Assembly (NCBI RefSeq): GCF_000819565.1
Contig: NZ_CP004395.1
Span: 1 to 64,000 of the forward strand
Source: Celeribacter indicus
GTDB taxonomy: Bacteria > Pseudomonadota > Alphaproteobacteria > Rhodobacterales > Rhodobacteraceae
DNA length: 64,000 nucleotides
Reading direction: 5' to 3'
Below are positions 1 through 8,531 of this stretch, one piece after another (the first letter of the stretch is position 1; each line of letters opens with the position of its first letter). The position numbers were made by a program, and so were the translations under genes. Below the pieces are notes generated by a model, which worked only from the letters and a program-made list of their open reading frames with translations, searched no databases and was not told where the DNA came from.

Positions 1-1194
1 ATGAGCGAAGCTGAGCAGGACCTGGACATTGCCATCGGGCACTACGCAGAGCTTCTTGCGTCCAATCTTCATGCGCAACGTGCTGCCCACTTCCCTCCCG
101 ACGCCAAAAAAGTCATGCGCAGCCTGACCAGCGGCGAGGCGGCCGAGTTGCTTGGCGTCGATCATACCTACCTTCGCAAGCTTCATCGAGAAGGAAAGAT
201 CGCTGACGTCGAAACCACTGCGGGCAGCCACCGGCGATATACCCTCGATGATATCTGGGAGATTCGCCACGCCCTTGAGGCAAACGCGAAGAAGCCTGGA
301 ACTTACGTTCCGGGACGTCGTGCCGGTGACGAGCTTCAGATTGTTTCTGTTGTGAACTTCAAGGGCGGGTCCGGGAAAACGACAACATCCGCTCACCTTG
401 CACAGCGCCTGGCTCTCAAGGGATACCGTATCCTTGCGATCGATCTGGACCCCCAAGCATCCCTTTCCGCGCTGCATGGCATCCAGCCTGAGCTGGACCT
501 GATGGAGGGTGGCACGCTGTATGATGCGGTTCGCTACGATGAACCGGTCCCGATCTCGGACGTGATCCGCAAGACCTACATCCGTGGTCTTGATCTGATT
601 CCCGGGAACCTCGAGCTCATGGAATTCGAACATGAGACACCGGCAGCCATTCAGCGTGGCGGCGCCCGCGCATTCTTTGCCCGTGTGCGCGATGCGCTCG
701 ACAGTGTCGAAGCGGACTATGACGTCGTCGTCATCGACTGTCCGCCGCAGCTTGGTTTTTTAACCATGTCCGCCCTTTCAGCATCTTCAGGGGTGCTTGT
801 TACCGTTCACCCGCAAATGCTCGATCTGATGTCCATGTCGCAGTTTCTGCGAATGACCGCTGATCTGCTTGGCGTCATCCGGGATGCTGGCGCAAACCTT
901 CGCTTCGACTGGCTGCGCTTTCTGCCGACCCGCTACAAGGTGGGTGATGCCCCGCAGACCGAGGTCATTGCTTTCATCCGGGGTCTGTTCGGCAGGTCAG
1001 TCCTGACCAACCACATGGTTGAGTCGACTGCGATCTCTGATGCAGGGCTGACGAAGCAGACGCTCTACGAGGCCGACAAGAAGGACTTCACGCGTCAGAC
1101 TTTCGATCGTGCAATCGAATCCATGAACGCCGTCAACGACGAGATCGCGGCGATCATCCAGAACACGTGGGGACGCAATGGCAAGAAAGCCTAA
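1..1194 (+). CDS. repA: RepA, ParA-family partition ATPase
   Basis: Type Ia ParA-like ATPase of a repABC cassette. With RepB and parS it segregates the plasmid, and it normally autorepresses the operon. The 397-residue protein has an N-terminal helix-turn-helix/MerR-like DNA-binding part (about residues 40-100, with SGEAAELLGVDHTYLRKLHR) and a deviant Walker A motif KGGSGKTT at residues 121-128. A Walker B-like VVVIDCPPQLGF follows near residue 245. The length is normal for the family. The gene starts at the first base of the window, so its promoter is not visible. It overlaps repB by 17 bases, indicating one operon and probably translational coupling. Confidence 0.95.
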   Translation: MSEAEQDLDIAIGHYAELLASNLHAQRAAHFPPDAKKVMRSLTSGEAAELLGVDHTYLRKLHREGKIADVETTAGSHRRYTLDDIWEIRHALEANAKKPGTYVPGRRAGDELQIVSVVNFKGGSGKTTTSAHLAQRLALKGYRILAIDLDPQASLSALHGIQPELDLMEGGTLYDAVRYDEPVPISDVIRKTYIRGLDLIPGNLELMEFEHETPAAIQRGGARAFFARVRDALDSVEADYDVVVIDCPPQLGFLTMSALSASSGVLVTVHPQMLDLMSMSQFLRMTADLLGVIRDAGANLRFDWLRFLPTRYKVGDAPQTEVIAFIRGLFGRSVLTNHMVESTAISDAGLTKQTLYEADKKDFTRQTFDRAIESMNAVNDEIAAIIQNTWGRNGKKA

Positions 1195-2110
1195 ACTGGG
1201 ACTGCCACTGCAGACCCTGCGCAACGCGCCCGACGCTCTTGAGGGGCGCAGGCTGCGCGGCGGCGTTTTCGAAATCGAGCCTGACCAAATCGAAACCACA
1301 GGTCGGCTCGATGACCGGCTGCAGATCGAGACTGAAGGCCTCAAGGCGTCAATTTCCAAGAACGGACAGCGAGTACCAATCCTCGTCCGGCCGCTTGAGG
1401 GTGATCGCTACAGCCTGATCTATGGCCGTCGTCGACTCGAAGCTTGTAGAGAACTTGGGATCAAGGTCCGCGCCATTGTCACAGAGATGGAGGGCGATCA
1501 GGCACTTCGTGATCAGCTGTTGGAGAACCAGGAGCGGCGGGATCTAAGCTTCATCGAACGAGCGCTTGTTGCCGCAGCCTTGCTCGACGGTGACCATCTG
1601 AGCGCATCCGAACGCACCAACAAGGGTGTCGCCGAGGTTCTCAATCTGACCGAGGCAGGAGTGTCGCAGCTGTTAAGCGTGGTCCGCACCGTTGGGGAGG
1701 ACCTGGTCCTCGCCATCGGTGCCGCTCCGGGCATTGGTCGGCCCAGGTGGGAAGAGCTCAAGAAGTTGCTGGGGGCTACGGATGCCGATCGCGAACTGCT
1801 TGCAGCTTTGGCGGGTGAGGCCAAGACATCCTACCAAGGCGGTATTGACGAGAAATCCGATCATGCATTTTTGGCCGTCCTTTCTGCTGCAGGGAAGCCC
1901 GAACAGACCACATCCTCGTCTCGCCCTCGCGGGCGGCCCGGCACGGTGATTCCGGGGGTCGGTGCCGCCACTGTCACGACCGGACGTCGTGGAAAGCAAC
2001 TCAAGCTCGAGTTGAAGGCTGAGGAGAGCGATTTTGTCAGCTGGCTTGAGGGCAACGCCCCGCAGCTGATCGCCGAGCTTCACGAGCGCTGGAAGCGTTC
2101 GGAAGACTGA
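1178..2110 (+). CDS. repB: RepB, ParB-family centromere-binding protein
   Basis: Partition protein that binds parS and stimulates the RepA ATPase. The 310-residue product has the ParB/RepB N-terminal nuclease-like fold (ISKNGQRVPILVRPL, then YGRRRLEACRELG and LLENQERRDLSFIERA), followed by a helix-turn-helix region (about residues 140-175). The C-terminal part is variable. The start ATG lies inside the end of repA. Two 16-bp palindromes after repC are the likely targets. The repB-repC gap carries the antisense RNA on the opposite strand, the canonical repABC layout. Confidence 0.94.
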   Translation: MARKPKLGLPLQTLRNAPDALEGRRLRGGVFEIEPDQIETTGRLDDRLQIETEGLKASISKNGQRVPILVRPLEGDRYSLIYGRRRLEACRELGIKVRAIVTEMEGDQALRDQLLENQERRDLSFIERALVAAALLDGDHLSASERTNKGVAEVLNLTEAGVSQLLSVVRTVGEDLVLAIGAAPGIGRPRWEELKKLLGATDADRELLAALAGEAKTSYQGGIDEKSDHAFLAVLSAAGKPEQTTSSSRPRGRPGTVIPGVGAATVTTGRRGKQLKLELKAEESDFVSWLEGNAPQLIAELHERWKRSED

Positions 2111-2149
2111 GGAAGAGCAACAATCAAAAAGGAGGCACGAGACAGGCAG

Positions 2150-2238
2150 AAAAGAAAAAGGCCCCGAGAAGCAAGCTTCACGAGACCTTTCTTAGGTTTC
2201 GCACGGGACCAGCCCGCTACAAAACTTCAGTTTTCGCA
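2150..2238 (-). ncRNA. Antisense ctRNA (incompatibility RNA) of repABC
   Basis: In repABC plasmids a short RNA transcribed against the repB-repC gap represses repC and sets copy number and incompatibility. The minus strand shows a promoter at 2273-2245 and a transcript of roughly 90 nt. It ends in a strong intrinsic terminator: a stem GGTCTCG/CGGGGCC (2187-2181 with 2166-2160, G-U pairs included), an inner GAAGC/GCTTC stem, then the run TTTTTCTTTT (2159-2150). The exact 5' end is inferred from the promoter spacing. Confidence 0.75.
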
Positions 2239-2244
2239 CCTCTG

Positions 2245-2273
2245 AATGTAGCGATCTGGCCCCTTTCCCGCAA
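2245..2273 (-). promoter_or_regulatory. Promoter of the ctRNA
   Basis: On the minus strand TTGCGG (2273-2268) and TACATT (2250-2245) are separated by exactly 17 bases, a good sigma-70-type promoter. It points away from repC into the repB-repC gap and leads to the terminator at 2187-2150. Confidence 0.7.
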
Positions 2274-2305
2274 GCGCAAAGCGATTCGCGGGCCAGGGAA
2301 ATTTT
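2264..2305 (+). promoter_or_regulatory. repC leader hairpin (attenuator-like S element)
   Basis: Just upstream of repC the mRNA can form CCCGC (2267-2271) with GCGGG (2288-2292), with an inner CGC/GCG pair. It is followed by AAATTTT. In repABC plasmids such a leader stem is formed when ctRNA binds and hides the repC start. The role here is inferred from that known arrangement. Confidence 0.5.
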
Positions 2306-2311
2306 GCCTTC

Positions 2312-3535
2312 GTGAATGACATCATGGATTACACACCGATTTCGCCGTTTATGCGGCCGATCTCGCACGCCCATCTGCGCGTGGTCGAGCGTCCCGAGGC
2401 GTCTGTTCCCGGCAAGCCCGTCAACAAGTGGGAGCTCCTCCGCGAGCTGTCCAAGGCACAGGCCGCCTTTGGGGTTTCCGAGCGCGATCTGACCATTCTT
2501 CAGGGACTTCTCAGCTTCTTTCCGGACGATGCACTCGGCGGCAACGCCGAAATGGTCGTCTTCCCATCCAACAAGGCGATCTGCGAGCGGCTGAACGGCA
2601 TGCCTTGCTCGACGATGCGCCGTCACCTCGCCCGGTTGGTAGAGGCAGGCTTGCTCATGCGGCGCGATAGCCCCAATGGGAAGCGGTATGTGCGCAAGCG
2701 TGGTGAAGATCGCGTGGCCTTCGGCTTTGATCTCTCCCCGCTCTATTGCCGGGCCGAGGAAATTGCACGGGCTGCAGAGGCTGTGCGTGAGGCCGAGGAC
2801 CGTGTGCGGCGACTGAGGGAGGTAGTGAGCCTTATGCGTCGCGACTTGGCCGCTCTGGCGGAGTTCGGCGAAGAGATCCAGCCCGGGCTTGGCCTATGGG
2901 ACCAGCTCCGCGACAAGGCAGCCCTCACCGCCCGTGCTCTTCGCCGCAAACTCTCGCTTGAGGATCTGTCGGCATTTCGGACTGAACTGGAGACCCTTCT
3001 TGACCAGGCGCGTAATGTGATTGACGGTCCTGAAACAGAAGAAATGAACACCAATGATGCCCAATTTGAGCGTCACCATCATAATTCAAATAAAGAATCT
3101 ATAGATCTTGAACCTGCCTTAGAAAAAGGCGGGGCGGCGGACGGCGCGCCTGATGATGATACGGGTGAGCCCGTGGCTGACCTTGAAGAGCCTGACACGA
3201 GGCGGGTGCCGAAAATCCCACTCCACCTGGTAATCACCGGCTGCCCGTCGCTCAAGACTTTCTATCAGGGCGACATTCGACACTGGCACCAACTTTTCGA
3301 CGCGGCTTGTCATGTACGGCCGGCCATGGGGATCAGTGTTTCCGCTTGGGAAGAAGCGCAACGCTTCATGGGACCAGAGCAAGCCTCGATCGTCGTTGTG
3401 GCCATGTTGGAACGTTTCTCCGACATCAGATCACCGGGTGGATACTTGCGGGCGCTGACGTCCAAGGCCGCGGCGGGCGAATTCTCTTGCGGTCCGATGG
3501 TCATGGCTTTGATCGGTCGGCGAAGTGCGGCTTAA
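2312..3535 (+). CDS. repC: RepC replication initiator
   Basis: Replication initiator of the repABC cassette. It acts at an AT-rich origin that usually lies inside repC itself. The 407-residue product has the RepC N-terminal winged-helix region (KWELLRELSKAQAAFGVS, then NKAICERLNGMPCSTMRRHL), a coiled-coil-like charged middle (about residues 150-235) and a C-terminal RepC domain (PLHLVITGCPSLKTFY to the end). Start ATG 2312; an in-frame ATG at 2324 is an alternative. The stop codon lies inside the first parS-like palindrome. Confidence 0.95.
   Translation: MNDIMDYTPISPFMRPISHAHLRVVERPEASVPGKPVNKWELLRELSKAQAAFGVSERDLTILQGLLSFFPDDALGGNAEMVVFPSNKAICERLNGMPCSTMRRHLARLVEAGLLMRRDSPNGKRYVRKRGEDRVAFGFDLSPLYCRAEEIARAAEAVREAEDRVRRLREVVSLMRRDLAALAEFGEEIQPGLGLWDQLRDKAALTARALRRKLSLEDLSAFRTELETLLDQARNVIDGPETEEMNTNDAQFERHHHNSNKESIDLEPALEKGGAADGAPDDDTGEPVADLEEPDTRRVPKIPLHLVITGCPSLKTFYQGDIRHWHQLFDAACHVRPAMGISVSAWEEAQRFMGPEQASIVVVAMLERFSDIRSPGGYLRALTSKAAAGEFSCGPMVMALIGRRSAA
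3036..3118 (+). other. Putative oriV: AT-rich stretch inside repC
   Basis: This stretch is strikingly AT-rich compared with the GC-rich surroundings and lies in the low-complexity middle of repC, between the two folded domains. In studied repABC plasmids the origin lies in an AT-rich segment within repC. That is the only basis for the call. Confidence 0.5.
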
Positions 3536-3546
3536 CAGCTGTTAAG
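3531..3546. promoter_or_regulatory. parS-like palindrome 1
   Basis: The perfect 16-bp palindrome CTTAACAGCTGTTAAG overlaps the repC stop codon. It resembles the palindromic parS sites bound by RepB in repABC plasmids (central GC, arms ending in TTAA/TTAAG). A second copy lies 46 bp downstream. I saw no further full copy in the window. Confidence 0.75.
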
Positions 3547-3574
3547 TTTCAACGCCGCGGTGCTCAGTTGGCAT

Positions 3575-3594
3575 GACTTAACAGCTGTTAAGTC
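3575..3594. promoter_or_regulatory. parS-like palindrome 2
   Basis: This is a second copy of the same palindrome, extended here to the perfect 20-mer GACTTAACAGCTGTTAAGTC. Paired with the copy at 3531 it forms a probable RepB-loading centromere directly after repC. Confidence 0.75.
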
Positions 3595-3703
3595 GCCTCT
3601 TGGCAACCATACGATCATCGAGAGGGAAAGGGGTGTTGGTTTGAGGGTGACGGGAAGTGAGATCGGGAGAGTGGCTTCCGGCGCCCGTCGTGGAGAATAT
3701 CTG

Positions 3704-5887
3704 ATGACCAAAGCTGTCCAGAAAATCACCCTGTCCCCTTCGCGGGATATCCCTTTCGACAAGCTGGTGCTGAGCCAGTCCAATGTGCGGCACATCAAGG
3801 CTGGCGTGTCTGTCGAGGAACTGGCCGAAGACATCGCTCGCCGCGGTCTGTTGCAGAGCCTAAGCGTGCGGCCCGTCTTGGCTGACGATGGGACCGAGAC
3901 CGGCAAGTTCGAGATCCCGGCCGGTGGGCGGCGGTTCCAAGCGTTGTCCCTGCTGGTGAAGCAGAAGCGTTTGGCAAAGACGACACCCATTCCCTGCATC
4001 GTGCGGGATGCAGCGTCCGACATCCTCGCCGAGGACGATTCCCTTGCAGAAAACATGCAGCGCGTCGCCCTGCACCCGCTCGACCAGTTCCGCGCGTTTG
4101 TGGCCCTGCGGGACAAGGGTCAGAGCGATGCAGAGATTGCTGCCGCCTTCTTCGTGACGCCGCAGATCGTGAAGCAGCGCCTCAAACTTGCCTCCGTCGC
4201 CCCTGCCCTGCTTGAGGTCTATGCCGAGGATGGCATGACGCTGGAGCAGCTCATGGCCTTCACCGTGAACCCCGATCACGCGCGTCAGGTTCAGGTCTGG
4301 GATGTGATCCATTCATCCTGGAACAAGGAGCCATTCCAGATCCGGCGCATGCTGACCGAGACCTCGGTCCGGGCGTCCGACCGACGCGCGGTCTTTGTGG
4401 GTGTTGAGGCCTACGAAGCGGCGGGCGGCACGATGTTGCATGACCTCTTTCAGGGCGATGACGGTGGCTGGCTCGAGGACCCTGCCCTGCTCGATCGGCT
4501 GGTGACGGAAAAACTCCAGGCCAAGGCTGAGACGGTTGCCGTTGAGGGCTGGAAGTGGATCGAGGTCGCGCTTGACCTGCCCTACGGCTACAGCCACGGC
4601 CTGCGGTCCCTGTCAGGTGATCCGGCACCGATGACGGATGACGAAGGCGCGGCCCATGCCAAGCTGCTCGCCGAATACCGGGCGCTGGAAGAGGAATACG
4701 CGGGTCAGGATGAAATCCCCGACGGGATCGACACGCGGCTTGGCGTGTTGGAAACGGAGATGGAAAAGATCGAGACCCGGCCGTTGATCTTCCACGCGGA
4801 GGAGATCGGGCGGGCAGGGGCGTTCGTCACGCTCGACCGCTACGGCGCGCTGGCAGTCTATCGCGGCTATGTGCGTCCAGAGGATGAGCCCGTTGAGGAG
4901 ACCGCGGTCCAGGACGGTACTGATCCTGCGGTGGCGGGGCAGGGGGATTATCGTGATCTCACCGATGGCCATGGCAGTGCCGCTCATGGCGGAACCGTCA
5001 TCATGTCGGGTGGCCAGCCGATCGGAGCTGACTTGCCGGATGATGAGGATGACGGAGCGCTGAAGCCACTGCCCGAGCGGTTGGTCATGGAGTTGACGGC
5101 CCACCGGACGCTGGCGCTGCGTGAAGCGATCGGGCGCTCGCCGGATGTCGCGTTGACGCTGCTGCTGCTGAAGCTGGTGACGGACACCTTCCGCACCTCC
5201 TCTGCTTCGGGAAGCTGTCTCGAGGCATCCGTGCGTCCGGTCTACATGTCGGCGCAGGCGCCCAATCTGACGGACAGCGTGGTGGCAAAGCTGGTCGACG
5301 AGCGTCACGCTGAATGGGAAGCCGATCTGCCGCTTGGCGACGATGCAGCGCTCTGGGACTATCTGACGGTCCTCGACCAGGGCAGTCGGCTGGCCTTGCT
5401 GGCGCATTGCCTCAGCTTCGGCGTCAACGCGCTGCATGAAAAGGTGAACCCCTACGGGGCAGGCATCTCTGCTGGCGGTCTGACCCGGCGTATGGCGCAT
5501 TCCGATCTCGTGGCACAGGCAGTCGATCTCGATATGGTCGAGGCAGGCTGGGAGCCGACGGTCGACACCTATCTCAACCGCGTGCCCAAGACCCGGATCC
5601 TCGAGGCCGTACGTGAGGCCAAGGGGGAGGGGACTGCCCAACTCCTCGATCACCTGAAGAAAGGCGAGATGGCCAGTGAGGCCGAGCGCTTGCTGAAGGG
5701 CAGCGGCTGGTTGCCCGAGGTCCTGCGCCGTGTCGATCTCGTGGCGCTGGACGATGAGGACCATGCCGAAGGGCAGGGGCCGGATGTCGATGCCGAAATG
5801 GCCGACAGCGTCAGTGAGGCTGACCTTCCTGCATTCCTGACGGATGACTTGCCTGTTGAAAGCGCGTCGATGCTGGCCGCAGAGTAA
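3704..5887 (+). CDS. Large ParB-like nuclease-domain protein
   Basis: The 727-residue protein has an N-terminal ParB/Srx-like domain: DKLVLSQSNVRHI, FEIPAGGRRFQAL near residue 70, and DSLAENMQRVALHPLDQFRAF near residue 120. A helix-turn-helix follows (AEIAAAFFVTPQIVKQRLKLA), then a long C-terminal part unlike partition ParBs. Such proteins follow repABC or mobile modules on many alphaproteobacterial plasmids; their role is unproven. I chose ATG 3704 because the residues before it look non-coding and overlap parS 2. A shorter relative is encoded at 20020-22002. Confidence 0.85.
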   Translation: MTKAVQKITLSPSRDIPFDKLVLSQSNVRHIKAGVSVEELAEDIARRGLLQSLSVRPVLADDGTETGKFEIPAGGRRFQALSLLVKQKRLAKTTPIPCIVRDAASDILAEDDSLAENMQRVALHPLDQFRAFVALRDKGQSDAEIAAAFFVTPQIVKQRLKLASVAPALLEVYAEDGMTLEQLMAFTVNPDHARQVQVWDVIHSSWNKEPFQIRRMLTETSVRASDRRAVFVGVEAYEAAGGTMLHDLFQGDDGGWLEDPALLDRLVTEKLQAKAETVAVEGWKWIEVALDLPYGYSHGLRSLSGDPAPMTDDEGAAHAKLLAEYRALEEEYAGQDEIPDGIDTRLGVLETEMEKIETRPLIFHAEEIGRAGAFVTLDRYGALAVYRGYVRPEDEPVEETAVQDGTDPAVAGQGDYRDLTDGHGSAAHGGTVIMSGGQPIGADLPDDEDDGALKPLPERLVMELTAHRTLALREAIGRSPDVALTLLLLKLVTDTFRTSSASGSCLEASVRPVYMSAQAPNLTDSVVAKLVDERHAEWEADLPLGDDAALWDYLTVLDQGSRLALLAHCLSFGVNALHEKVNPYGAGISAGGLTRRMAHSDLVAQAVDLDMVEAGWEPTVDTYLNRVPKTRILEAVREAKGEGTAQLLDHLKKGEMASEAERLLKGSGWLPEVLRRVDLVALDDEDHAEGQGPDVDAEMADSVSEADLPAFLTDDLPVESASMLAAE

Positions 5888-5987
5888 CGTGTTCCAACAG
5901 GGGGGCGGGCATTCCGCCCCCAATCACCCTATAATATAACAATATCAATAAGATGAGTGCGATTACTCACATTCGGAATGAGGAATC

Positions 5988-6143
5988 ATGTCTGCTACAA
6001 CCATCATCGACACCGCGCCCTTCGGGGCGCTGCGACGTGAGACTTCAAGGTCAGTGCTCCCGATCTTTCACATGGGCATTTGGAGCATCAGTTGGCAATC
6101 TGACGGATGCCTGAAATCCAGAAGTTTCACCGGGACGTGGTGA
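5988..6143 (+). pseudogene. Truncated 5' end of a plasmid gene
   Basis: An ATG preceded by AGGA (5981-5984) begins a reading frame whose first 15 or so residues (MSATTIIDTAPFGAL) look like the start of the small conserved gene that commonly follows the ParB-like gene on related plasmids. That match is from memory and uncertain. After about base 6033 the frame reads into the 3' end of the histidine kinase gene on the other strand and stops at 6143. I infer a gene cut by insertion of the metal/redox island. Confidence 0.4.
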
Positions 6144-7412
6144 CTGGAGCAAGAGAGAGGTTTCGATCCGTTCTGCGATTGCTGCAACGATAGCGAGGCC
6201 AAGCCCGCTACCATCAGTTTTTGCATCTGCCCTCTCGAAGCGCCCTGTCAGGCGTTCGAGTGTTTCGGTTGCTACCGCGGGGCCCTCGTTCGCCACGATC
6301 AACTGCCCGTCGCTCGTGAGTGTAACCTCGACTGGGGCATTCTGCGCCCCGTGGCGTAGGGCGTTTTCCACCAGATTCCGGCACAGAATTCCCAATGCGT
6401 CGGGGTCGATATCAGACAAGACAGGCGTGTCCGGCAAGTTCAACATAAGGCGCCCGTTCTCTGTGCTGCGCGCAATATCTTCCACCACGACCCGAGTGAT
6501 GGTTCTGACATCAGAGCTCTGGTCCATCCGAAGTCTACCGCCTTCGGCCCGCGCAAGCTGCAGGAGACGCTCGGACAGCCGAGTGAGACGCTTGAGCGTC
6601 GCCTCGATCTCGGCGGCGCGCGCGTCGATGGTCGGATCTTTGGTCTCTGACCGCAGTCGCTGCGCCTGGGCGATAGCGCCCGCCAATGGTGTCCTTAGTT
6701 CATGAGCCGCATTGGCTGCAAAACTTCGCTCAGCCTCGAACGCGTCGCGCAGCCGAGCCAAAAGGCTGTTCAAGGTTGCGGCCAGCGGGCCGATTTCCGT
6801 CGGCAGGTCGGCCGCGGGTACTTCTGACAGGTCGCGCACGCCGCGCGCTTCAAGCCGCGTACGGAACCGATGGAGAGGGGCGAGGCTGAAGCGCACAGCG
6901 AGAATAATCGACGCGAGCGCCAACGGCAGCACAACCAGCAGCGGCAGGCCGAGGCCCATCTGGATTTCCCGAGCAACCGAAGCGCGATGCGCCAACGGTT
7001 CGGCCACGGTGATGCTGATCGTCCCCTGGAGCACCGCGTCGCTGTAGAGGCGATGTGTGGCGTTCTGCCCAAATCCCGGACCATCGTATGGAGGGAACAC
7101 GGCAGGGTCCGCCGCATGGGATTGCAGCAAAATGCGTCCCTCGGCATCGCGTACGATGTAGGTGAAGAACTCGTCATGCTCACGGATCGGCGCGAGACGC
7201 TGCGTCATACCCTGATCTTCCCGCCCGACGATGTCGGTCACGGCCAGCGGCAGGATGCGCTCGGCGGTTTCGCGCAGGGCGCTGTCGAAGACCTCATCCA
7301 TCTCGCCCCGAACGATCACCGCGGTAACCGTGGCGGCGGCGAGCCAGAGAATCGTCAGCACAAGGCCGAGTGACAAGCCGAGCCGTACCTGAAGGCTGGA
7401 TGGCCACATCAT
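6051..7412 (-). CDS. Sensor histidine kinase
   Basis: The 453-residue membrane kinase has a first membrane segment at about residues 8-30, a periplasmic sensor region of roughly 120 residues, a second segment (about 150-175) and a HAMP-like linker. A HisKA box contains the phospho-acceptor His in AANAAHELRTPLAGAI. The HATPase part contains NLVENALRHGAQN and DGSGLGLAIVAAIAE. The start ATG overlaps the stop codon of the response regulator gene upstream (7409-7411), so the two are co-translated. The signal sensed is not evident. The neighbours suggest metal or redox stress. Confidence 0.92.
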   Translation of the reverse strand: MMWPSSLQVRLGLSLGLVLTILWLAAATVTAVIVRGEMDEVFDSALRETAERILPLAVTDIVGREDQGMTQRLAPIREHDEFFTYIVRDAEGRILLQSHAADPAVFPPYDGPGFGQNATHRLYSDAVLQGTISITVAEPLAHRASVAREIQMGLGLPLLVVLPLALASIILAVRFSLAPLHRFRTRLEARGVRDLSEVPAADLPTEIGPLAATLNSLLARLRDAFEAERSFAANAAHELRTPLAGAIAQAQRLRSETKDPTIDARAAEIEATLKRLTRLSERLLQLARAEGGRLRMDQSSDVRTITRVVVEDIARSTENGRLMLNLPDTPVLSDIDPDALGILCRNLVENALRHGAQNAPVEVTLTSDGQLIVANEGPAVATETLERLTGRFERADAKTDGSGLGLAIVAAIAERIETSLLLQSPRPGETSGFQASVRLPTDAPNAHVKDREH

Positions 7413-8068
7413 GGCTTGCCCAGCCGGTAACCCATGCCGCGCTCGGTCTCGATGATGGCGCTCCCCAGTTTCTTGCGCAGGCGGCTTACGTGCACCTCGA
7501 TGGTGTTGCTCTCGACTTCGGCGTCGAAAGCGTAGAGCTTCTCCTCCAACTGCGCCTTGGATAGGAGCTGCCCGGGACGCGCCAGGAAGGCCTCGAAGAG
7601 CGCCCATTCCCGCGCCGTCAGCGGCACATGTCTGCCATCCCGATGGACGCTGCGCGCGGCAAGGTCGATGTCGAGCGGTCCGTGGGTCAGGATCGGGTTG
7701 GGGTTGCCGCTGTAGCGCCGCGCGACCGATCCGATCCGTGCCGACAGTTCCGACAGGTCGAAGGGCTTCACAAGATAGTCGTCAGCGCCCGCATTGAGCC
7801 CTTCGATCCTATCGGACACCTGGTCGAGCGCCGTCAGGATGATGACCGGCGTCACGTCTCCACGCGTCCTGAGGCCCTTGAGGAACCCGATACCACGTCC
7901 GTCTGGCAGCATGAGGTCGAGCAGGAGCAGGTCGTAGGAGGTTGTGCTCATCGCGTCTGCCGCCGCGTCTAGCCGCGTGACCCAGTCTACTGACTGGCCA
8001 TCAGCTGCGATCTGGTCGCGCACGGCAGCGCCAAGAGTCGTGTCGTCCTCGATCAGCAATATGCGCAT
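7409..8068 (-). CDS. OmpR/PhoB-family response regulator
   Basis: The 219-residue regulator has a receiver domain (acidic pocket D8/D9, phosphorylation site D51 in LLLLDLMLPDG, conserved Lys in VKPF) and a C-terminal winged helix (LTAREWALFEAFLARPGQLLSKAQL, HVSRLRKKL). It is divergent from the PepSY gene at 8214. The intergenic gap holds two direct-repeat boxes with 11-bp periodicity typical for this family, so autoregulation and control of the PepSY promoters are likely. I started at ATG 8068 because the 17 residues before it do not belong to the receiver fold. Confidence 0.94.
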   Translation of the reverse strand: MRILLIEDDTTLGAAVRDQIAADGQSVDWVTRLDAAADAMSTTSYDLLLLDLMLPDGRGIGFLKGLRTRGDVTPVIILTALDQVSDRIEGLNAGADDYLVKPFDLSELSARIGSVARRYSGNPNPILTHGPLDIDLAARSVHRDGRHVPLTAREWALFEAFLARPGQLLSKAQLEEKLYAFDAEVESNTIEVHVSRLRKKLGSAIIETERGMGYRLGKP

Positions 8069-8112
8069 GGTCGTACCCGTCCTTTCCTGATGTCCCTCCA
8101 TGATCCGTCTGG

Positions 8113-8130
8113 CTGACACGAAGCTGAAGC
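8113..8130 (+). promoter_or_regulatory. Probable response-regulator box 1
   Basis: CTGACACGAAGCTGAAGC contains two CTGA half-sites exactly 11 bp apart, the spacing of OmpR-family tandem sites. The same pattern recurs at 8146-8162 (minus) and 9960-9977. Confidence 0.55.
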
Positions 8131-8145
8131 TTGTGGGTCGAGCCC

Positions 8146-8162
8146 CTTCAGGCTGCCGTCAG
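8146..8162 (-). promoter_or_regulatory. Probable response-regulator box 2
   Basis: Read on the minus strand this is CTGACGGCAGCCTGAAG, again CTGA twice at 11 bp. It lies 50 bp before the PepSY gene at 8214, in the gap divergent from the regulator gene. Confidence 0.55.
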
Positions 8163-8213
8163 CTTCGCGGCGCATGAATGGCATCAAGAGGCGAGCCACT
8201 AGGAGTGTGCCCC

Positions 8214-8531
8214 ATGAAGAAGACATTGACAATTATCGGCTTTCTCGCGGTCTTTCCGGTCGGCGCGGCGCTGGCTGACGACGATTGCTTCGTGCCGATG
8301 GCCGACTGGCAGCCGCGCGATGCTGTTGCCATGCTGGCCGAAGAAAATGGTTGGACGGTGCGCCGGATCAAGATTGATGACGGCTGCTACGAGATCGACG
8401 GGAGGGATGCCGAGGGGCGTGCGATCGAGGTGACTGTCCACCCGGCCACGCTGGAGGTAATCGAGTTCGAATACGAGGACGACGAGGATGATCGCCGCGA
8501 GCGGGATCACGAGAGACGCGACGATGACTGA
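8214..8531 (+). CDS. PepSY-domain periplasmic protein (copy 1)
   Basis: The 105-residue secreted protein has a signal peptide (MKKTLTIIGFLAVFPVGAALA) and one PepSY domain (WQPRDAVAMLAEENGWTVRRI, then DGCYEIDGRDAEGRAIEV). A highly acidic/basic tail (about residues 85-105) could bind metal ions. It is a paralogue of the protein at 10054. The ATG at 8214 directly precedes the signal peptide. The stop overlaps the start of the reductase gene (ATGACTGA), indicating coupling. Partner or regulator of the reductase is the likely role. Confidence 0.85.
   Translation: MKKTLTIIGFLAVFPVGAALADDDCFVPMADWQPRDAVAMLAEENGWTVRRIKIDDGCYEIDGRDAEGRAIEVTVHPATLEVIEFEYEDDEDDRRERDHERRDDD

Noticed and set aside
3704..5887. 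Canonical partition ParB
   Set aside because: RepB already fills that role; this protein is more than twice the usual length and lacks a cognate ParA beside it.
4613..5923. A 436-codon minus-strand frame
   Set aside because: Antisense to the large ParB-like gene; no ribosome site or family resemblance.
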